Source of the DNA: Candidatus Pantoea formicae
GTDB taxonomy: Bacteria > Pseudomonadota > Gammaproteobacteria > Enterobacterales > Enterobacteriaceae
Length of the DNA: 64,000 nt
Reading direction: 5' to 3'
Assembly (NCBI RefSeq): GCF_011752625.1
Contig: NZ_VWXD01000017.1
Location: forward strand, 1-64,000
Shown: positions 52,849-62,256 of the stretch, one piece after another
How the letters are laid out: each line of letters begins with the position of its first letter
How positions within the stretch are numbered: the first letter of the stretch is position 1
The notes under the pieces: model-generated
What the model was told of the DNA's origin: nothing
Seen by the model: only the letters and a program-made list of their open reading frames with translations
Databases searched by the model: none
Made by a program: the position numbers and the translations under genes

Positions 52849-54261
52849 TCAGAGTAAGTGGACAGAAGCGGTGTTGGTGGTTCCACTTGGCACCAGTGCA
52901 CCAGAAACCATCACGACCACATCGCCTTTTTGCGCATAACCACTTTCCAGCGCCATTTCTTTACCAATCCGGTAGAAATCATCCGTTGAGGCAATTTCCG
53001 TCACCAGACGTGTTTCGATACCTTTGCTCAAAATCAGCTGGCGCGCGGTGGTGTGGTTGGTGGTCAAAGCAAGGATCGTCGCGTCTGGGAAGTATTTACG
53101 TACAGCCTTAGCTGATTTACCGCCTTCTGTTGCCACAACAATCACGGGTGCTTCCAGTTTCTCTGCGGTCTCTACTGCACCGCGGCACACGGCTTCAGTG
53201 ATGCGCAGTTTGCGCGAGTCTTGCAGCTCATCGATGCGTGACTTCATCACGCGGTCGGTGCGCTCACAGATTGTCGCCATGATGGTGACAGATTCCAGTG
53301 GATATTTACCCTTGGCGCTCTCACCAGAAAGCATCACCGCATCCGTTCCGTCCAGGATGGCGTTCGCCACATCGCCCGCTTCTGCACGGGTAGGGCGCGG
53401 GTTTTTGATCATTGAATCCAGCATCTGCGTGGCGGTAATCACCACCTTGCGTGCTTTATTACACTTCTTGATCATCATCTTCTGCGCGAAGATCACTTCT
53501 TCAACCGGGATTTCAACACCCAAATCGCCGCGCGCAACCATGATGCCGTCAGAGGCTTCAAGGATCTCGTCGAAGTTATTCAGGCCTTCCTGGTTCTCGA
53601 TTTTGGAGATGATCTGAATGTGCTCACCGCCATTTGCTTTCAGGTGTTCACGAATTTCCAGCACATCTGAACGTTTACGGATAAACGAAGCCGCCACGAA
53701 GTCAACGCCTTGCTCACAACCGAAAATCAGGTCGCGTTTATCTTTTTCTGCCAGTGCTGGCAGCTGAATGGAGACGCCTGGCAAGTTAACGCCTTTGTTC
53801 TCACCTAAGTCACCGTTGTTCAGTACCTTACAGACGACGGTGTTTTCAGTCACTTCAGTCACCTGCATACCAATCAGACCATCATCAACCAGCACGGTGT
53901 TGCCGATTTTCAGATCTTCAGTAAAGCCTGCATAGGTCACGGCGACACGCTCTGTGTTGCCGATGACTGACTGGTCGGTGGTGAAGGTGAACGTCTGGCC
54001 GGCTTTCAGTGAAACGTCGTTACCGCCATCCAATTTCATGGTGCGGATTTCAGGGCCTTTAGTGTCCAGCAGAATCGCGGCCTGACGACCGGTTTTTTCC
54101 ATGACGGCACGCATATTCGTGATGCGTTGACCATGTTCGGCATAATCACCGTGAGAGAAGTTCAAGCGCATGACGTTCATGCCTGCTTCCAGCAGTTGAG
54201 TCAGCATCTCTTCAGATTCGGTTTTCGGACCGATAGTACAAACAATCTTGGTCTTTTTCAT
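52849..54261 (-). CDS. pykF: Pyruvate kinase I (fructose 1,6-bisphosphate-activated)
   Basis: 470 residues as E. coli PykF, starting MKKTKIVCTIGPKTES. Catalytic TIM barrel with Lys in IISKIENQEG and MVARGDLGVEIP, B domain about 70-168, C-terminal allosteric domain with EGGKSAKAVRKYFP. Converts PEP and ADP to pyruvate and ATP. A Cra box lies over its transcription start, consistent with glycolytic repression. Confidence 0.97.
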   Translation of the reverse strand: MKKTKIVCTIGPKTESEEMLTQLLEAGMNVMRLNFSHGDYAEHGQRITNMRAVMEKTGRQAAILLDTKGPEIRTMKLDGGNDVSLKAGQTFTFTTDQSVIGNTERVAVTYAGFTEDLKIGNTVLVDDGLIGMQVTEVTENTVVCKVLNNGDLGENKGVNLPGVSIQLPALAEKDKRDLIFGCEQGVDFVAASFIRKRSDVLEIREHLKANGGEHIQIISKIENQEGLNNFDEILEASDGIMVARGDLGVEIPVEEVIFAQKMMIKKCNKARKVVITATQMLDSMIKNPRPTRAEAGDVANAILDGTDAVMLSGESAKGKYPLESVTIMATICERTDRVMKSRIDELQDSRKLRITEAVCRGAVETAEKLEAPVIVVATEGGKSAKAVRKYFPDATILALTTNHTTARQLILSKGIETRLVTEIASTDDFYRIGKEMALESGYAQKGDVVVMVSGALVPSGTTNTASVHLL

Positions 54262-54605
54262 GTCAGGTTTTCTATAAGTTGTGATGGATGATAAAGGTCG
54301 GTATTCGCAGCGCTTGGCAGCGAAGTGAAAATGAGTGTGGTGTTGGTTTCGTTCGTACAGAAGTAAGGATAGGTGACGAAGACTAAGCGTGCAGAGAAGT
54401 TATGCAGTACGCGAGGGAACTGACAGGGCAGTGTTGCGCAAATCATTTGAGTTGTTTGCATAGGCACGTTAGCGCTGAAACCTTTCAGGTGGACAACGCG
54501 CCATAGTATAGTCGCTAAGTATGGGAAAACCAATACAAAACCAGAGAGAGAAAGCGATTGAGATCAAGGAAGGTGGGTGTTGCGCAAAAGGAGAAAAACT
54601 AAGAG
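54262..54605 (-). promoter_or_regulatory. pykF promoter region
   Basis: On the minus strand a good promoter, TTGGTT (54528-54533), 17 bases, TATACT (54505-54510). It drives a roughly 235-base leader. Two TGTTGCGCAA motifs flank it, one in the leader (54432-54441) and one upstream (54578-54587). No gene in this stretch. Confidence 0.72.
54474..54489 (-). promoter_or_regulatory. Cra (FruR) operator of pykF
   Basis: GCTGAAACCTTTCAGG differs from the Cra consensus GCTGAAACGTTTCAGC at two of 16 bases. It begins about 10 bases downstream of the predicted transcription start, a position for repression, as known for E. coli pykF. Confidence 0.78.
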
Positions 54606-54682
54606 TGGTGCGCTCTAATGGACTCGAACCATCGACCCCCACCATGTCAAGGTGGTGCTCTAACCAACTGAGCTAAGAGCGC
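54606..54682 (-). tRNA. tRNA-Val (anticodon GAC)
   Basis: 77 bases including encoded CCA. Acceptor stem GCGCTCT/AGAGCGC, anticodon stem CCACC/GGTGG with loop TTGACAT (anticodon GAC, codons GUC/GUU), T-loop TTCGAGTC. Identical to the third copy. Same location as valV-valW of E. coli. Confidence 0.98.
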
Positions 54683-54693
54683 ATTCAGAAATT

Positions 54694-54770
54694 TGGTGCG
54701 TCCGAGTGGACTCGAACCACCGACCCCCACCATGTCAAGGTGGTGCTCTAACCAACTGAGCTACGGACGC
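54694..54770 (-). tRNA. tRNA-Val (anticodon GAC)
   Basis: 77 bases including CCA. Acceptor stem GCGTCCG/CGGACGC differs from its two neighbours, while the D arm, anticodon arm and variable loop are the same. Matches E. coli valV. Confidence 0.98.
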
Positions 54771-54773
54771 ACT

Positions 54774-54850
54774 TGGTGCGCTCTAATGGACTCGAACCAT
54801 CGACCCCCACCATGTCAAGGTGGTGCTCTAACCAACTGAGCTAAGAGCGC
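54774..54850 (-). tRNA. tRNA-Val (anticodon GAC)
   Basis: 77 bases including CCA, identical in sequence to the copy at 54606-54682. Only 3 bases separate it from the middle copy. Transcribed first of the three, from right to left. Confidence 0.98.
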
Positions 54851-55004
54851 AACATGCTGTCAGGGCGACAGCGGGGACGAATATTAACGGCAGGTTGCGA
54901 TGCTGGCAAGGGAAAAAATGAAATTCCCTGACGACTGACCAGCATCTGTGCGACCCGACGTTTTTTTAGGCATTACCGGGCCAAATATCGGCCCGTTCAG
55001 CCAC

Positions 55005-56378
55005 TTAGCGCGCCGCGCGCGACAAAATGATTTGTGCAGGTAGACGTTGCAAACGGCAAATGCGCCAAATCATCATGACAGCGGCCGATGTCAGACCGAC
55101 AATAAATCCGCACCAGAAACCGGCAGGACCCAGTTCAGGCACGATCCAGTCCGTCAGCGCCAGGATATAACCCACCGGCAATCCCAACACCCAATAAGCA
55201 ATAAAGGTGATGAAGAAGATCGAGCGAGTGTCTTTGTAGCCACGCAAAATCCCGCTGCCTATGACCTGTATTGAGTCTGAGAACTGGTAAATCGCGGCCA
55301 AGAGCATTAACTGTGCTGCCAGCGTGATGACCTCTGGATTGGTGGTGTAAAGTGCGGCGATATGTTCACGGAATGTCACGGTAAATAGCGCCGTGATTGC
55401 GGCCATACTGATGCCTACGCCTTGGCCGGTCCAAGCCGCTACGCGCGCTTGCTCGGTTGAACCTTGTCCAAGTCGATAACCCACACGTATGGTTGTGGCT
55501 ACGCCAAGCGATAACGGCAAGACAAACATCAGAGAACTGAAGTTGAGGGCAATCTGGTGGCCTGCCACTTTGACGATACCCAGTGGAGAAACCAGCAGCG
55601 CGACAACCGCAAACAGCGTGACTTCAAAGAACAGGGCCAATGCCACCGGCAGCCCTAGGGTGAACAGTCGTGAAAGAATCAATCGGGAAGGGGCTGACCA
55701 ACGCGTCGTCATTTTGATATCACGCATGCTGGCCATGCGCTTCACCCAAAAACGCATCACGATAAACATCACCCAGTAGACAGAGGCGGTCGCGACCCCA
55801 CAACCGACACCGCCAAGAGCGGGCATACCGAAATGACCATAAATGAAGACATAGTTCAGCGGGATGTTGACCATCAATCCAAGGAAGCCCAGCAGCATGG
55901 CAGGTTTGGTTTTTGACAGACCTTCACACTGGTTGCGCGAAACCTGGAAGAACAGATAACCCGGCGCACCCCAGAGTAACGCGTGCAGGTAACCCTCTGC
56001 TTTAGCGGCCAATTGCGGATCAATATCATGCATGGCATGAATCAAATAACCGGCGTTCCACAGCACCACCATGATCAGCAACGCCACGGCCAGCGCCAGC
56101 CAATAGCCTTGGCGCACCTGTTCTGCGATACGTTCGCGTCGACCTGAACCGTTGAGTTGCGCAACGGTGGGCGTCAAAGCCAGTAGGAGACCATGGCCAA
56201 AGAGGATGGCGGGAAGCCAGATAGAGGTGCCGACAGCAACGGCGGCCATATCCGTGGCGCTTACCGCACCGGCCATAATGGTATCCACAAACCCCATCGC
56301 TGTCTGAGCCACCTGAGCAAGGATGACCGGGATCGCGAGGGCCAGCAATTGACGCGCTTCTGTTAAATACTTCTGCAC
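55005..56378 (-). CDS. mdtK: Multidrug efflux pump MdtK (NorM), MATE family
   Basis: 457 residues with 12 membrane helices in two homologous halves. MATE signatures: GFVDTIMAGAVSATDMAAVAVG in part near the N-terminus, PLNYVFIYG, and the second-half TTIRVGYRLGQG. Cation-coupled export of fluoroquinolones and cationic dyes in E. coli. Divergent from ribE, and placed between the Val tRNAs and ribE as in E. coli. Confidence 0.95.
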   Translation of the reverse strand: MQKYLTEARQLLALAIPVILAQVAQTAMGFVDTIMAGAVSATDMAAVAVGTSIWLPAILFGHGLLLALTPTVAQLNGSGRRERIAEQVRQGYWLALAVALLIMVVLWNAGYLIHAMHDIDPQLAAKAEGYLHALLWGAPGYLFFQVSRNQCEGLSKTKPAMLLGFLGLMVNIPLNYVFIYGHFGMPALGGVGCGVATASVYWVMFIVMRFWVKRMASMRDIKMTTRWSAPSRLILSRLFTLGLPVALALFFEVTLFAVVALLVSPLGIVKVAGHQIALNFSSLMFVLPLSLGVATTIRVGYRLGQGSTEQARVAAWTGQGVGISMAAITALFTVTFREHIAALYTTNPEVITLAAQLMLLAAIYQFSDSIQVIGSGILRGYKDTRSIFFITFIAYWVLGLPVGYILALTDWIVPELGPAGFWCGFIVGLTSAAVMMIWRICRLQRLPAQIILSRAAR

Positions 56379-56575
56379 GTAACACCTGCTTATAAGATGA
56401 AGAGAGTGGGGGAAATCCCCAGAGAATGCGCGGCATAGTGTAGCGGTCGCGTTGCGTTACACCAAACTTTGATCGCATTTTGTAAAGCTATTTGTGTAAA
56501 GTTTGAACTCCGGCAAATTAAACGCTGCCGAGTAAGCTGTGATAAACTGGCACAAACTTCACTAAGGCTGAAATT

Positions 56576-57229
56576 ATGTTTACTGGAATTGTGCAGGGCA
56601 CGGCCGAAATTATTGCCGTTGAAGAAAAAGAACTGTTTCGCACTCACATTGTGCGCTTGCCGGAAGAGCTGTTGCCGGGGTTGGCATTGGGTGCATCCGT
56701 TGCGCATAACGGCTGCTGCCTGACCGTCACCGCCATTGAAGGCGATTGTGTGAGCTTTGATTTGATCAAAGAAACACTACGCATCACCAACCTTGGAGAA
56801 TTAAAGGTGGGTGACGTGGTGAATATTGAGCGCGCGGCGAAGTTTAGCGATGAAATTGGCGGTCATTTAATGTCCGGCCATATTATGACCACCGCTGAAA
56901 TTTGCAAAATTATTCAGTCAGAAAATAACCGTGAAGTTTGGTTTAAATTGCAGGATGCCTCGCAAATCAAATATATCCTGCATAAAGGCTTTGTCGGTAT
57001 TGATGGCATCAGTCTGACCGTGGGTGATGTGACCAAAAGCAAATTCTGTGTGCATCTCATCCCCGAAACGCTAGAGCGCACCACGTTAGGCGCGAAGAAA
57101 CTGGGCCACAAGGTCAATATCGAGATCGATCCGCATACGCAGGCGATTGTGGAAACGGTTGAGCGCGTACTGGCCCAACGTGAAGCAGCTGCCGCTGCGG
57201 CCATCGCACATGCGGATGATGCAGAATAA
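56576..57229 (+). CDS. ribE: Riboflavin synthase alpha chain
   Basis: 217 residues (E. coli RibC/RibE 213). Two tandem lumazine-binding barrels: MFTGIVQGTAEI begins the first and GGHLMSGHIMTTAEI the second. Dismutates two lumazine molecules to riboflavin. The C-terminus is Ala-rich (AAAAAIAHADDAE). No FMN riboswitch is expected or seen here; in this order it precedes ribB. Confidence 0.96.
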   Translation: MFTGIVQGTAEIIAVEEKELFRTHIVRLPEELLPGLALGASVAHNGCCLTVTAIEGDCVSFDLIKETLRITNLGELKVGDVVNIERAAKFSDEIGGHLMSGHIMTTAEICKIIQSENNREVWFKLQDASQIKYILHKGFVGIDGISLTVGDVTKSKFCVHLIPETLERTTLGAKKLGHKVNIEIDPHTQAIVETVERVLAQREAAAAAAIAHADDAE

Positions 57230-57235
57230 CAGCCA

Positions 57236-57263
57236 TTAAAAAAGGCGCCTCGGGCGCCTTTGT
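57236..57263. terminator. Terminator between convergent ribE and cfa
   Basis: AAAGGCGCC pairs with GGCGCCTTT around TCG. The A-run on the left gives a T-run for cfa on the minus strand. Confidence 0.82.
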
Positions 57264-57278
57264 TCCTCGGGCTAGGGA

Positions 57279-58427
57279 TTAGCGGGCAACCCGTAATCCA
57301 CCCTCTTTGCCACGGCTAAACACCACCTGCCAAAGCTGTATATCACGCGCACGAAATGCACCCGCACAGGCATTGAGATAATAAGTGAACATGCGTTTAA
57401 AGCGGTCACCGTACTTCTCTGAAAGCTGAGGCCATGCCTCCAGGAAGCGCTCATACCAAGCCATCAAGGTCGTGTCATAATCGGCCCCGATGTTATGCCA
57501 ATCTTCCATAATGAAATGCTTTTCACTGGCATCAGCAATCTGGCGCACTGAGGGTAAGCAACCGTTGGGGAAGATATATTTATCAATCCATGGGTCGACG
57601 TTCATATCGGTGGTGATGGCACCAATGGTATGCAGTAAAAATATGCCTTCGGGTTTGAGGTTGCGGTCGGCAACTTCAAAGTAAGTGGCATAGTTTTTCG
57701 GCCCCACATGCTCAAACATACCCACTGAGACGATACGATCAAATTGCAAATTCAGATCGCGATAGTCCTGGAGCAAGATGGTGACATCAAGACCTTCACA
57801 ACGCTGTTGTGCCATTTTCTGCTGCTCGGCAGAAATGGTGACGCCGTGGACCTTAACGCCATAATTGCGTGCGGCAAATTCTGCCAGACCACCCCAGCCG
57901 CAACCGATATCAAGCAGTGTCATGCCCGGTTCTAGCTGCAGTTTGCGGCAAATCATATCCAGTTTATCGTGTTGCGCCTGTTCTAACGTCTCAGCGTCTT
58001 TCCAATAGCCGCAGGAGTATTGCATGAAAGGATCGAGCATCATCGAAAAAAGATCGTTACCGAGATCGTAATGTTCTTTGCCAACAATCCAGGCTCTTTT
58101 CTTCGATTGCAGGTTAGTTAAACGCGCTGCGGCGATACGCAACGTATCTTTAAAATGACGGGGGATTTGTTTATCCAGGTGGTGTTTGAGAACGCGATGG
58201 AAAAACATATCCAATTGCTCGCAATCCCACCAACCATCCATATAACTTTCACCTAAACCTAGCGATCCTTCTTGCAGGACACGCTTGAAAAAGTCTGGAT
58301 GTTTTACCTGAATATCCCAGGGGCGTGTGCCATTGATAGCAACATCAGCGCGTTCCAATAATTCGTTGACGATGCGAAACCAGTGGTTTTCTTCAAGGCT
58401 CACTTCTTCTATACACGATGAACTCAT
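57279..58427 (-). CDS. cfa: Cyclopropane-fatty-acyl-phospholipid synthase
   Basis: 382 residues as E. coli, starting MSSSCIEEVS at 58427 behind GGAGAAGCT. SAM-binding motif LLDIGCGWGGLAEFAA; the active-site Cys lies near the C-terminus in a FRARDIQLWQVVFSRG context region. Adds a methylene bridge from SAM to membrane unsaturated acyl chains, raising acid tolerance in stationary phase. Confidence 0.97.
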   Translation of the reverse strand: MSSSCIEEVSLEENHWFRIVNELLERADVAINGTRPWDIQVKHPDFFKRVLQEGSLGLGESYMDGWWDCEQLDMFFHRVLKHHLDKQIPRHFKDTLRIAAARLTNLQSKKRAWIVGKEHYDLGNDLFSMMLDPFMQYSCGYWKDAETLEQAQHDKLDMICRKLQLEPGMTLLDIGCGWGGLAEFAARNYGVKVHGVTISAEQQKMAQQRCEGLDVTILLQDYRDLNLQFDRIVSVGMFEHVGPKNYATYFEVADRNLKPEGIFLLHTIGAITTDMNVDPWIDKYIFPNGCLPSVRQIADASEKHFIMEDWHNIGADYDTTLMAWYERFLEAWPQLSEKYGDRFKRMFTYYLNACAGAFRARDIQLWQVVFSRGKEGGLRVAR

Positions 58428-58736
58428 AGCTTCTCCATCACCTTTCCGATTTAAACCTGAGAAAAGAATAGTCAATTTCTCCAGGCCTGTGAGAGAACTC
58501 ACGGTAAATCCGTGCGCCATATATCCGACGTTTTACAGAGGTATGAATCTGAATAGAAATGTCTGGCACAAATCACGAGTGGAAGATCGTGCAGACGCCA
58601 TCCCAGCGACAGAGTCGCTTAAAATTGATGCAATTATGTTATTGATTTGTTACAGAAATGCTGACCCACTGAGTATATGCTCACGTGGGTCAATATTCAA
58701 CGAGTTATCGTTAGTTTGCTAACGAAAGTCATTTCG
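58428..58736. other. 309-bp gap between cfa start and punC stop
   Basis: No gene. It contains the cfa promoter region and, toward punC, a long hairpin: TGACCCACTGAG (58662-58673) pairs with CTCA-C-GTGGGTCA (58680-58692) with one bulged base, then a CGTTAG/CTAACG hairpin near 58708. They lie downstream of punC and probably end its transcript, though neither has a strong T-run. Confidence 0.55.
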
Positions 58737-59939
58737 TCAGTGATTATCTTCGCAAGGATGGGAGTTGTGAGCAATATCACTTTGTGCGTTTAGGCTGCGC
58801 TGCCAGATGAAGCCCGCCCACGCAAGTACCACGGTAGCGACCATGACCAGGGTGGTGTTATACAGCGCTTGCTGCAAGCCAGCGGAGACGATCAAGCTGG
58901 CGATAAAGCATAAACCGAGTTGCAGGAGATTCTGTAATCCCGCGGCTTTACCCGTAGCATGGGGGAAGGGCGCCAGTGCGCTGGAAACCACGATAGGATA
59001 AATAGCACCATTCGCCAGCGCCATGCCGCAGAAAGGAAGGAGCAGCGCAGCCAGCGAAGGCTCAGGTGTCAATGCCACGACAAACAAGCTCAAAATACTC
59101 AGGCTATAAAGCACCAGCAGCCAAGGCAGGAGCTGGGCACCCTGATAACGATTAAGCAGTGCTCGGCAGCCAAACCCACCGATCAAGAATGCGATAGTTT
59201 GCGGAATGTAACTCAAACCGATATCCGCAGGCGTTAACCCCGCAGAAGCCAGGATAAATGGCGACCCGGTAAGCCAGGCAAAAAAACTGGCCGAACAGGC
59301 GGAGTAGATCAGCACGTTGCCGCTGTAAAGACGATTAGCCAGCACATTCAGCCAGCTGGGTTGCGCACTCAGCTCGGTTTTTTCATTTTTTGGGTTGGAC
59401 AGTTGCAGGGTGCCGATCAAGAGCAAAACCGCGATGAGAGTCAGCACAACAAAAATGCTGCGCCAATGGAAATGTCCCATCAGCCATGCACCGAGCAGAG
59501 GAGCTAAAGCGGGCGAGAGCGCCACTAAGGGCATAATCGTAGCAAAGACTTTATTGGCTTGCGCTGTTGGGTAGCGGTCCACCACCAGTGCCTGCCAACT
59601 CACGGCCGCTGCGCAAACACCGACAGCCTGCACAAAGCGCAGTACCAGCATCGTATTGACGTCCGTTACCCACAACATACCCAAACAACCCAGCGCAAAG
59701 ATGGCTAAACCTGCCAGCAAAATGGGTTTGCGGCCAAAGCGGTCCGACAGTGGCCCCCAAAACACCTGCGCACAGGCGAATCCACCCAGAAATAAACTCA
59801 GACTGGCGCTGATGGTGCCGGGTGCGGTGGCGAAATCGCGTTGCATATCGCCAAAGGCGGGTAAGTACATATCGGTGGCAAGGAAGCCGAGCATACTCAG
59901 CACGGCCAGGTACGGCATAAACGCTTTTGACGACAACAT
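58737..59939 (-). CDS. punC: Purine nucleoside exporter/transporter PunC (YdhC), MFS
   Basis: 400 residues from 59939 (MLSSKAFMPYLAVLS, which aligns with the E. coli start); an ATG four codons upstream has no better ribosome-binding site. 12 helices, Bcr/CflA-type MFS with LGFLATDMYLPAFGDM and WGPLSDRFGRKPILL. In E. coli YdhC is PunC, linked to adenosine/purine nucleoside transport and activated by the divergent LysR regulator PunR, found here in the same arrangement. Confidence 0.92.
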   Translation of the reverse strand: MLSSKAFMPYLAVLSMLGFLATDMYLPAFGDMQRDFATAPGTISASLSLFLGGFACAQVFWGPLSDRFGRKPILLAGLAIFALGCLGMLWVTDVNTMLVLRFVQAVGVCAAAVSWQALVVDRYPTAQANKVFATIMPLVALSPALAPLLGAWLMGHFHWRSIFVVLTLIAVLLLIGTLQLSNPKNEKTELSAQPSWLNVLANRLYSGNVLIYSACSASFFAWLTGSPFILASAGLTPADIGLSYIPQTIAFLIGGFGCRALLNRYQGAQLLPWLLVLYSLSILSLFVVALTPEPSLAALLLPFCGMALANGAIYPIVVSSALAPFPHATGKAAGLQNLLQLGLCFIASLIVSAGLQQALYNTTLVMVATVVLAWAGFIWQRSLNAQSDIAHNSHPCEDNH

Positions 59940-60048
59940 AATTTTTCTCATACGGCAGAGTGAACGCCGGGGAGTGTAAAAGAGTGCGTCACGCTTTGTG
60001 AAACGCTAATATTTGCATTCTGCTGTTAAAATTTTTGAAGGCAAAATC

Positions 60049-60960
60049 ATGTGGTCTGAATATGCGCTAGAAGTGGTGGATGCGGTGGCGCGCAGTGGCA
60101 GTTTTAGTGCCGCCGCGCAGGAATTACACCGCGTACCTTCTGCGGTCAGCTATACCGTGCGTCAGCTTGAGACGTGGCTTGCCGTTCCGCTGTTTGAGCG
60201 TCAACATCGGGAGGTCGTGTTAACCCCAGCAGGTGAGCATTTTGTACGGGAAGGGCGGTCTGTTATCAAAAAAATGCTGGCCACGCGTAGGCAGTGTCAG
60301 CAATTGGCCAATGGCTGGCGTGGACAACTCAGTATTGCAGTGGATTGCATAGTAAAACCGCAGCGCACACGTCAGTTGGTCAAGGACTTTTATCGCCACT
60401 TCCCGGATATGGAGCTGATCATCAGTTATGAAGTGTTTAACGGCGTGTGGGATGCCCTGGCTGATGGCCGTGTCGATGTCGCGATTGGTGCGACGCAGGC
60501 GATTCCGGTCGGCGGGCGTTTTGCGTTTCAGGACATGGGCGCCCTGAACTGGCGTTGCGTTGTCAGTCCTGACCACCCATTGGTTGGCAGTAAAGCCTTG
60601 GATGATGAGAGCTTGCGCGCATGGCCGTCACTGGTATTAGAAGATACTTCCCGCGCACTTCCGCGGCGTATGACCTGGACGCTGGATAATCAGAGGCGCT
60701 TAGTGGTACCGGAGTGGGAAACCGGCATGGACTGTTTGCAAGCCGGTTTATGCGTAGGCATGGTGCCAGGGCATTTGGCACGCCCCTTACTGGACAAGGG
60801 ATCGCTGGTTGAATTAACGCTTCCGCAGCCGTTTCCAGAAAGTCCCTGCTGCGTCAGTTGGTCAGAACAGCGCGCTTCACCGGCTCTCGCGTGGTTGCTG
60901 GCTTACCTTGGGGATGCCGAAACGCTGAACCATGAATGGCTCAGCGAAAATCGGGCTTAG
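60049..60960 (+). CDS. punR: LysR-type regulator PunR (YdhB)
   Basis: 303 residues. N-terminal winged HTH (about 3-60, GSFSAAAQELHRVPSAVSYTV in part) and a substrate-binding domain from about 90. Matches E. coli YdhB/PunR, activator of punC. 109 bases of shared promoter separate the two start codons. Its stop codon overlaps the purR stop tail to tail. Confidence 0.93.
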   Translation: MWSEYALEVVDAVARSGSFSAAAQELHRVPSAVSYTVRQLETWLAVPLFERQHREVVLTPAGEHFVREGRSVIKKMLATRRQCQQLANGWRGQLSIAVDCIVKPQRTRQLVKDFYRHFPDMELIISYEVFNGVWDALADGRVDVAIGATQAIPVGGRFAFQDMGALNWRCVVSPDHPLVGSKALDDESLRAWPSLVLEDTSRALPRRMTWTLDNQRRLVVPEWETGMDCLQAGLCVGMVPGHLARPLLDKGSLVELTLPQPFPESPCCVSWSEQRASPALAWLLAYLGDAETLNHEWLSENRA

Positions 60961-61982
60961 CGGCGGTAGTCGCGGAATGGGCCATCGCCTACCGAGCGGC
61001 GCTCTATCAATGTTGGCTGCACTTCAATGGTTTGTGGCTCTTCACGCTTGCTGGTAATACGATCCAACAGCATCTCGAGTGCTTTTTCCCCTAACTGTGC
61101 TTTTGGCTGGTGCACGGTGGTCAGCGCGGGTGTGAAGTAACGCGCGTTGCGCACGTTATCGTAGCCAATCACTGAAATGTCCTGCGGTACGCGTAAGCCC
61201 ATTTCATCGGCCGCGCAAATTGCCCCCATTGCCATAATGTCGCCGCCGCAGAAGACGGCGGTAGGCCGCTGTTTCTGATTGAGAATCTGCTGCATGGCCT
61301 GGTAACCGGATTCTGGCTCAAAGTCACCTTGCACAATCCACTCTGGGCGCACAGTGATTCCGGCTTCATTCATCGCCTGCATGAAGCCAGCATGGCGACC
61401 GCCACCGGTGTTACGCTCCATCTGGCCCGGTATAGCGCCGATATCGCGATGACCACGTTCTATCAGGTAGCGTCCCGCCAGATAGCCGCCGTGGAAAGCG
61501 TTATCCTGCACGGTATCGGTGAAATCACCGCGCGAAGCGCCCCAATCCATTACCACCATAGGGATATTGCGGTTCTCTTCCAGCATCTTCAGGAGATCAT
61601 CAGGATATTCAGAACACATCACCAGCAGACCATCTACGCGTTTTTGCGCCATCATGGAGAGATAAGCCCGCTGTTTCTGTAAATCATTATGCGCGTTGCC
61701 AAGAATCAACGTATAGCCACGCTCGAAGCAGTGGTTCTCAACCGCTTCAATGATTTCGGCAAAGTAGGGTGCTTCGCTGGAGGTCGCCAATAAACCCAGA
61801 GTCTTGGTGTGATTCACCTTTAAGCTGCGCGCGACAGCGCTTGGGGAATAGTGCAATTCTTTAATTGCTTCCCAGACGGCGTTACGCGTCTCTTCTGCGA
61901 CAAAACGCGTTTTGTTGATGACATGCGAAACCGTGGTGGTAGAGACACCAGCGCGCTTTGCTACATCTTTAATTGTTGCCAT
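60957..61982 (-). CDS. purR: Purine repressor PurR
   Basis: LacI-family repressor, 341 residues as E. coli. HTH TIKDVAKRAGVSTTTVSHVI and hinge helix SPSAVARSLKV at the N-terminus; periplasmic-binding-like core for hypoxanthine/guanine co-repressor. Start MATIKDV at 61982; an upstream PurR box indicates autoregulation. Confidence 0.97.
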   Translation of the reverse strand: MATIKDVAKRAGVSTTTVSHVINKTRFVAEETRNAVWEAIKELHYSPSAVARSLKVNHTKTLGLLATSSEAPYFAEIIEAVENHCFERGYTLILGNAHNDLQKQRAYLSMMAQKRVDGLLVMCSEYPDDLLKMLEENRNIPMVVMDWGASRGDFTDTVQDNAFHGGYLAGRYLIERGHRDIGAIPGQMERNTGGGRHAGFMQAMNEAGITVRPEWIVQGDFEPESGYQAMQQILNQKQRPTAVFCGGDIMAMGAICAADEMGLRVPQDISVIGYDNVRNARYFTPALTTVHQPKAQLGEKALEMLLDRITSKREEPQTIEVQPTLIERRSVGDGPFRDYRR

Positions 61983-62027
61983 GAAAAAGGTACTCCCCGG
62001 CTTACCGCAACGTACTGATAAGTATAT

Positions 62028-62043
62028 GGTTAAACGTTTGCGT
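62028..62043 (-). promoter_or_regulatory. PurR box of purR (autoregulation)
   Basis: On the minus strand ACGCAAACGTTTAACC shares the first 12 bases with the PurR consensus. It lies 46 bases before the purR start. A poorer match (GCGAAGGTTTTTGC) is adjacent at about 62046-62059. Confidence 0.82.
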
Positions 62044-62256
62044 CTGCGAAGGTTTTTGCGCCCGAAAATGCGGGTCAATACTGCCTGTTCAGGCAGGGAA
62101 AATCACTTCAGCAGGCTGTAAATACAGCATGCGCAAAATTGGTTGCGCAACGAAAGGCGGCGATTCTAGCAAGCTGGCGCGGATAACACGAGATTTTTGC
62201 CTACCGCTGTGCGAAAATTGTTTTAACCCTAATGAATGTGTGACTAAGGAGTAGTG

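Noticed and set aside
56156..56165. Another GTTGCGCAAC copy
   Set aside because: It lies inside mdtK coding sequence and only ten bases match, so it is likely chance.
56379..56575. FMN riboswitch upstream of ribE
   Set aside because: None of the conserved RFN segments is seen; in Enterobacterales the riboswitch is at ribB.
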